A program made the translations under genes and the position numbers. This document shows, one piece after another, positions 21,975-27,124 of a DNA stretch of 27,124 bases. The notes under the pieces were generated by a model that made no database searches, was not told where the DNA came from, and worked only from the letters and a program-made list of their open reading frames with translations. Numbering within the stretch: position 1 is the first letter of the stretch; each line of letters opens with the position of its first letter. Source of the stretch: Ichthyophonus hoferi (taxonomy: Eukaryota > Opisthokonta > Ichthyosporea > Ichthyophonida > Ichthyophonidae); contig NAOQ01000060.1 of assembly GCA_002751075.1 (NCBI GenBank), positions 81,592-108,715 on the forward strand, given 5' to 3'.

Positions 21975-24900
21975 CTATTTTCCTTGAATGGCCATGTTCA
22001 GGTCATGTTTTGTGTCCCAGTTATATTTTCCTGAGCTATTTTCTACTTTCTGTTTCAAGTCGCTAAAGGTTTGCACCAGATTCTCCACATTAATATTCCT
22101 GTAGATATGAAAGAGAGGAGGAGTGAAGGTGATGGAAAAGCGATGTTAAATGATGATTGCATGTATTGAGGTAAATCCAAAAAATGAATACAGCGAAATA
22201 AATTTCTCAGAGATAGAGAATACCGTTATAAAATAAAGGGATTGCATCCACGGAAATAGATAGATAATAATAAAAAGCACAAGAAAGGCTATGTTACAAT
22301 TTAAATATATATATACGGAAAGAAAATGTAAATGTACAATTGAATGGATGGAAAGAGAGGTATCTAAAGACTGGAATGAGAATGGTCTGAATGGCCTAGA
22401 TCCAATTAGCATGTTACATATAGCCACAACATAAAGAAAATATACAGAATTTGCCATCTTCCCTGGGTATACCACATCTCTTTTTATCAACAACATTCCA
22501 TTTTACTTATATAACAGGTTGACTATATGAATATACTTAAACGAAATAATCATCCACACACACTCTAGATTAAAAATAACACACGAATGAATAAATGTAC
22601 AACAATAAAACTAATCAAAATAGCAGAACAAACAGGAAGACATAGTTGTGAGTGTATTATTACAGGGTATCCAACTGGGCAGCAATGGAGAGCACTCGTT
22701 TGTCATCAGCTCCTACAGGCGATCTATTATGTTGTTTTAATGATAACAGACTATCTTGAAGATTAAAGGTCTGTGTCTGTATCTGTGTAGTTCATAACGC
22801 GTGCGTATTAATAAAAGTAATTATATATATATGGGTCCAGTAGGTAGTCGGTTCTCATTCATAATCTTATAATTACAGTTTAGTTGGGTTATAATCACAT
22901 AATTCATACTTCAACATTCTGTTACTCTATAAAGTGTGCAGTTATCGTATCACAACTCACTTTTAAATAAATTGTAATTTGATTGGTTTGTTTTAAATAC
23001 TTGATTTATTTATATTTAATCAAGTTGATGGTTTTTTCTAGTATTGCGTTCTATTGGATGACATATTGATTAAAATTTAACTAAATGTAAAATTCATAAT
23101 AGCTACTACAGATAACAGTCGCACACTTTTTGAATCATTAGGCGTTGGCACCGGAAAAAGTTAAGAAATAATTGTAGAAGATAAACGTGATCAGAATGTA
23201 GAATAATACAGTAGTATCATAACATTATAGATAGTACGATAATATAATATATAGCATTAAGCATACTATAACCACAAGCATATAACAGGGTATGTGAGGT
23301 TAAAAAGAAGTAAGAAAGTATATAAAACAAGAGGGAGGATAGCATTTATATATATATACATCTTGTAACTGGTCCATTGTCATCTGTTGCAACTGCTTCT
23401 TCATTCCAACAAGCTCTCTTAAATACGCTTTCTGTAGGTATAATAGCCAGTATTAAACAACATAAAAGTAAGTTAAAAGCATGTACACAGGTTCATTTTC
23501 GTACAAAGACATATGAGATAATAGTTAAGAATAGAAATACATTGTAAATACAATGTAGCTGTCCTCCAGATCTTCATGGCTTTATCTAGCTATCCGGTGT
23601 TGCTCCTTATTGAAATGAGTTTTTGGCTTATATCATATAATAATTAACTAATTAATTAATTAATCTATATCACATAGACATATACACAAATATATGCCAC
23701 GGTAAAGAGAACATTCATTTAATCATACACAGTATTTAAAATGTACGATAGTGGTAGATTAAACAACTAAGAGATACATACAACATATAATATATGCAAT
23801 ACACAATACATACAATACATAATATATACAATACAATACACAATATATGCAACATATAATACATACAACACATATACCCCAGCCTACCTCCTCATCAGAT
23901 AGCGGCTCCATAGATGCCATCTTAGCCTTGTAATGTCTCTCACACCTTTCCTGCAGCACGTTACACTTACTCTGTCGTAGTCCAATCTAAAAAAAACCAT
24001 TAATTATTAATATAAAAATATACGCAAAGAAATGCGTCTATATATGGTTAAAGAGGTGGAGGGTATAATTGTACGTGCTGTTCATAATGATATTTCTAAA
24101 TATAGTAATGTATATATGCGTAAAGTGAATGACAGTTGCTTTGATATAATGGGTTCCCTATTGCAAATATAAAATAGGGTATAAGCTGGTATGATATGTA
24201 AAACTATGGTATAATGTAACGTATGTTAATAGAATATCATAACATATAATATAGAATAATATAATATAGCTTATCACTATTCACTTCAATAAAGTAATAC
24301 CTCATGGATACGGTCTCTATACTAACCCTAAAATAATTGCACTAGACAAAAAGCAAAAGGGAAGGCGTCCAATAGCAACAAGGCACTATAATGAAAAATC
24401 AATAACGATTGCATCTATGTCTGTAGGAATAGGGTATAAACTCGCTAATATATTTATTTAATCCTCTTAAATTTTCATACCTACCCTACACCCATATATA
24501 TATTCATATCTGCATTCATACACACCTTCATACAAACATCCACACTCACTACGTACTAATACCATCCAATACAAACAAAAGACTGCTTACTTTGCCCCAT
24601 ATATACCACATCAGACCTACTAAGTACCCAATAGAAAGTTTCATTCTATGCATATTACATATAAATTACAAAACACATATCCATCTATCATTATACCTAC
24701 CTCTTCTAATAGCTTTAGTTGTTTTTCTACTAAGGTATCAATAAGCATTTTGGCTTCAGAGCATAAACTAAGCTGATTGCGAGCCTTATCTCCAAGGGAA
24801 TTTTCCCTAAACGTAGATATGTTAGTATATAAAATATAAAGAGATTTAAATATTACTACCATTGACTGTATATATAGGCAATGTAACATATATATTGTTT

Positions 24901-25337
24901 AAGAGAAATACCTTGTAATATAATCTTGGCGTTCTTCCCTATATAAACAAACAGAACTACAAAGAGATGTAAATTAAAACAAATAACAATTAATAAACTA
25001 TATTATATACATGCATATACATATATATCATTAGAAGGACTATTACAACAAATAGCCACAAACAGAAACATAGCAATACCATAACCTATATACAAACATA
25101 CCTACATATTCAAAATATTGTTAGCTATAGTCATAACAAAAGCCCTACTCTGTGGAATAGAAGAGCTCTAATTACCTAGTTTGTATATATGGAGAGATCA
25201 TATCTTCGAGGTTGTACGTGTTGGTTTAAAATTATATACCACTTTGATGTACATATATATGGGTATGTACACAATAGCCAATACTTGTATATAGGTATGG
25301 AAACATATTAATTGCATATAGACAAAGATACGAAAGT

Positions 25338-25368
<31 letters not shown>

Positions 25369-26451
25369 GCCAGTACGGTAGGCCCACTTCCCCACCCTTT
25401 CTTATCCCTGGTGGGCCACCTACCATGCAGCTAGCCTATCCACTCCTTGTGTCATATTCATCAAGTCTTTTCTCTTTAGCCTGTTACACAGCTCAAAGGT
25501 CACTATATATATACTACCAATACCAACCATATTTTAAAATATGAATTACTTTATATAAATACATGTATGTATGTATATTAGAGTTATTTACAATCTAATA
25601 AAAAAATAAATATATGCTATATAACATTAAAATGAAACCAAATTGAGTGTAATCCAATAAATTAAATTGAGAATATATATATATATATATATATATATCG
25701 CTGCTAATCGATATGACGTAATATAATATACAATACTATGCAGCCTAAGTTAGTATATCACAATGAAAAACAAAGCTCACCCATCAAATTCAATGTAACA
25801 AAATAAAATACAATTTAATTCCCATATCATATATATATAATTAAACCAACGTGAAGCTTAATACATAGTTAATTACGATTGGGGCTCTCTATAATAATAA
25901 AATGAAATGAAGACTACAAAAATACAATAAAACAAATAAATAACAAACAGTTGTCATATAAAATTATAGTAATAGGCTATATAGCATTGTATTCCAGTCC
26001 TATATAAAGATGGATATAAACTTTACGTCGTATGCGGAGTTTCTGTAAAGTAACATTGAAAATATCACTAATTAAAAGGTATGAAAAATTAAAAATATAC
26101 AAAGAATATAGCGATATCTATTTCTTAGTTTATTAATATATATTAAATTGGAGATACTATAATAATGTAATACCATATAGTACAATATAAAACGACATTA
26201 TAAAATATAATACCATATTGTATTGCACTATACTACAATATTATACATCAAGAAATACAATCACAACAAAGCACAATCAAAGCACCAATCATAATACATT
26301 ACAGAACAGTATGTTCAACCAATTAAGGGGTTTATATACTCCATAAAGGTCTGAATTCTTTTGATTCCTTCACTCGGATTGCCCTCTCTGGATGAACCAC
26401 CTTGCACCACTGGTCCAATACAAAGTCAATAGTCAGTATGCTATTGGCCAT
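21975..26451 (-). CDS. Coiled-coil protein, possibly augmin subunit HAUS1
   Basis: Eight exons in transcription order: 26451-26340, 25502-25424, 24938-24912, 24806-24701, 23986-23888, 23431-23360, 22770-22664, 22098-21975. All junctions are GT-AG and in phase, giving 241 residues. The ATG at 26451 has an in-frame TAA two codons upstream. The first ~60 residues look globular (LDQWCKVVHPERAIRVKESK), then CNRLKRKDL opens a long coiled coil (DTLVEKQLKLLEE, LRELVGMKKQLQQMT, VENLVQTFSDLKQKVE). Compared from memory with human HAUS1 (278 aa), the N-terminal segment before the NR-x-K-x-x-D-L-like motif has the same length, and NVLQERCERHYKAK resembles its NFL-K-EEF segment. HAUS1 is part of the eight-subunit augmin complex that recruits gamma-tubulin to spindle microtubules. 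Coiled coils align easily by chance; the gene model is firmer than the name. An alternative acceptor would extend exon 7 to 22782, adding four residues. Confidence 0.7.
22099..22663 (-). other. Gene 3 last intron
   Basis: A 565-bp phase-2 intron ending catatctacag on the minus strand. A hydrophobic minus-strand ORF inside it is a pyrimidine artefact. Confidence 0.7.
22771..23359 (-). other. Gene 3 intron
   Basis: A 589-bp phase-0 intron (GTATAT donor). AT-rich; no other feature. Confidence 0.7.
23432..23887 (-). other. Gene 3 intron with simple repeat
   Basis: A 456-bp phase-0 intron. An ACATAC/AATACA-rich low-complexity stretch fills about 23775-23876, next to the donor. Confidence 0.7.
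23987..24700 (-). other. Gene 3 intron
   Basis: A 714-bp phase-0 intron ending ggttttttttag on the minus strand. Nothing else seen. Confidence 0.7.
24939..25423 (-). other. Gene 3 intron with (TA)n
   Basis: A 485-bp phase-2 intron after the donor CATG|GTAGGT, containing a (TA)n microsatellite at about 25342-25368. Confidence 0.7.
25342..25368. repeat. (TA)n microsatellite
   Basis: Pure TA run in a gene 3 intron, about 55 bases from the donor. Confidence 0.9.
25503..26339 (-). other. Gene 3 first intron with (TA)n
   Basis: An 837-bp phase-1 intron with a (TA)n run at about 25673-25698 and low-complexity ATACCATATA-like sequence near 26150-26240. The acceptor at 25503 lacks a good pyrimidine tract. 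Confidence 0.6.
25673..25698. repeat. (TA)n microsatellite
   Basis: Pure AT run in the first intron of gene 3. Confidence 0.9.
26340..26451 (-). CDS. First coding exon of gene 3
   Basis: Starts ATGGCCAATAGC (MANS) at 26451 with the in-frame stop TAA just upstream. It reads through VLDQWCKVVHPERAIRVKE to PLW and ends at TGGA|GTATAT. The spare A joins TG of the next exon to make Met38. Its codon content is clearly less AT-biased than the flanks. Confidence 0.6.
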
Positions 26452-26803
26452 TGGTTATTTATAATTTTAAAATTTTAGTATGTAAAAGTCACGGTAGACC
26501 CAATGTTATATACATATATAGAGGTGGTAGAAAATGGCTGGTACGTCTTCACTAATATATCACTATGGATAACAAATAGCATACTATTATAACAGGATGA
26601 AGAAATGTTTAAATTATATGCAGCCAATAATCAACAAGATGTCTCCATCTCTATTTTTAATTAATCATTACCAACGAATAAATATTGCAAAATAAAATAG
26701 GAAGGTACAGTGTAATGTATTATACATAGGAGTATATACAGGCTAAGAGTATATAGGAAATTATAGAGTGATAATAACCAAATTAAGGTCGAAAATATAC
26801 TAG
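26452..26803. promoter_or_regulatory. Upstream region of gene 3
   Basis: AT-rich DNA between the gene 3 start codon and the MITE-like element. An AACCAATGG (CCAAT-like) motif overlaps the start codon on the minus strand. No convincing TATA box or other element can be placed. Confidence 0.25.
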
Positions 26804-26999
26804 AATTATTTTGATTCATTTAGGAAGTGGACACTTTCTTAGTAGTTACTGTTACATTAAAAACAAGTTCATATTTTAAGATATTAATAGTTGTGAATGA
26901 TGAGCTTTTAGAATTAATATCATGGAGGCGTATATAATACCCAGAAATATTAGCAATAATAGTAGTAATAGTAATAGAGTAATAGTAATAGTAATAGTA

Positions 27000-27064
<65 letters not shown>

Positions 27065-27124
27065 TTTTTAATGTAACAGTAACTACTAAGAAAGTGTCCA
27101 CTTCCTAAATGAATCAAAATAATT
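26804..27124. mobile_element. MITE-like foldback element with (TAA)n core
   Basis: Left inverted repeat 26804-26863 and right inverted repeat 27065-27124 are perfect 60-base reverse complements, including AGGAAGTGGACACTTTCTTA. The interior is about 200 bp and non-coding: a short unique part, then TAG/TAA repeats. The right end touches the window edge, so the true terminus and any target-site duplication cannot be read. This is a non-autonomous DNA transposon type; the superfamily is unknown. Confidence 0.8.
26956..27063. repeat. (TAG)n/(TAA)n microsatellite inside the MITE
   Basis: Begins as mixed AGTAAT units and becomes about 20 uninterrupted TAA units from roughly 27004. On the minus strand it yields a meaningless poly-Tyr ORF. 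Confidence 0.95.

Noticed and set aside
22146-22496. 116-codon minus-strand hydrophobic ORF
   Set aside because: It lies wholly in the last intron of gene 3 with no splice or start support.
21975-25502. Gene 3 as the C-terminal coiled coil of Nup88
   Set aside because: Some spacing (LSD-E followed by heptads) resembles Nup88 from memory, but gene 3 starts with its own ATG and lacks a beta-propeller; HAUS1 explains the N-terminus and length better. Not fully excluded.
26820-27101. 93-codon minus-strand ORF with a long poly-Tyr run
   Set aside because: It is the TAA microsatellite and inverted repeats of the MITE read in one frame.

Overview
This is an AT-rich nuclear segment of an animal genome. 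It has spliceosomal GT-AG introns, many (TA)n, (TAA)n and hexamer microsatellites, and no bacterial, plasmid or CRISPR features. No vertebrate-type repeats are visible. An ARID4-type chromobarrel gene and a possible augmin subunit fit a metazoan. A non-bilaterian or other invertebrate such as a sponge is my guess; the sequence alone does not settle it. I reconstructed the three genes by hand from splice sites and reading-frame phase.

Gene 1 (+, 312 to 8090, 5' end outside the window) encodes a chromobarrel domain followed by an exceptionally long disordered tail, 1681 residues within the window. It resembles the C-terminal half of ARID4A/B (RBBP1), a chromatin adaptor of SIN3-HDAC complexes. 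Two very large exons (1651-3154 and 3804-6853) carry most of the tail.

About 4 kb of AT-rich DNA follows, with one GC-richer patch near 8511-8553. Gene 2 (+, 12167 to 20773, 12 exons, complete, 513 aa) is a nucleotidyltransferase of the non-canonical poly(A)/poly(U) polymerase family with an N-terminal RRM. It is closest in layout to TUT1/Star-PAP and MTPAP. All catalytic motifs are present and every exon junction is in phase.

Gene 3 (-, 26451 down to 21975, 8 exons, complete, 241 aa) is a coiled-coil protein spread over short exons and invisible to simple ORF scans. Its first ~75 residues and overall layout recall HAUS1, a subunit of the augmin complex that nucleates microtubules from microtubules. 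Genes 2 and 3 converge tail to tail with about 1.2 kb between their stop codons.

The right edge carries a MITE-like element (26804 to at least 27124): two perfect 60-bp inverted repeats around a (TAG/TAA)n core. Other structure includes a hexamer satellite at the left edge, a partial tandem duplication across a splice donor in gene 1, five exact-length 22-bp minisatellite units in a gene 2 intron, and two candidate poison exons (one in gene 1, one in gene 2). No clearly novel system is evident. The most informative results are the hidden 8-exon gene, the MITE and the candidate regulated splicing events.
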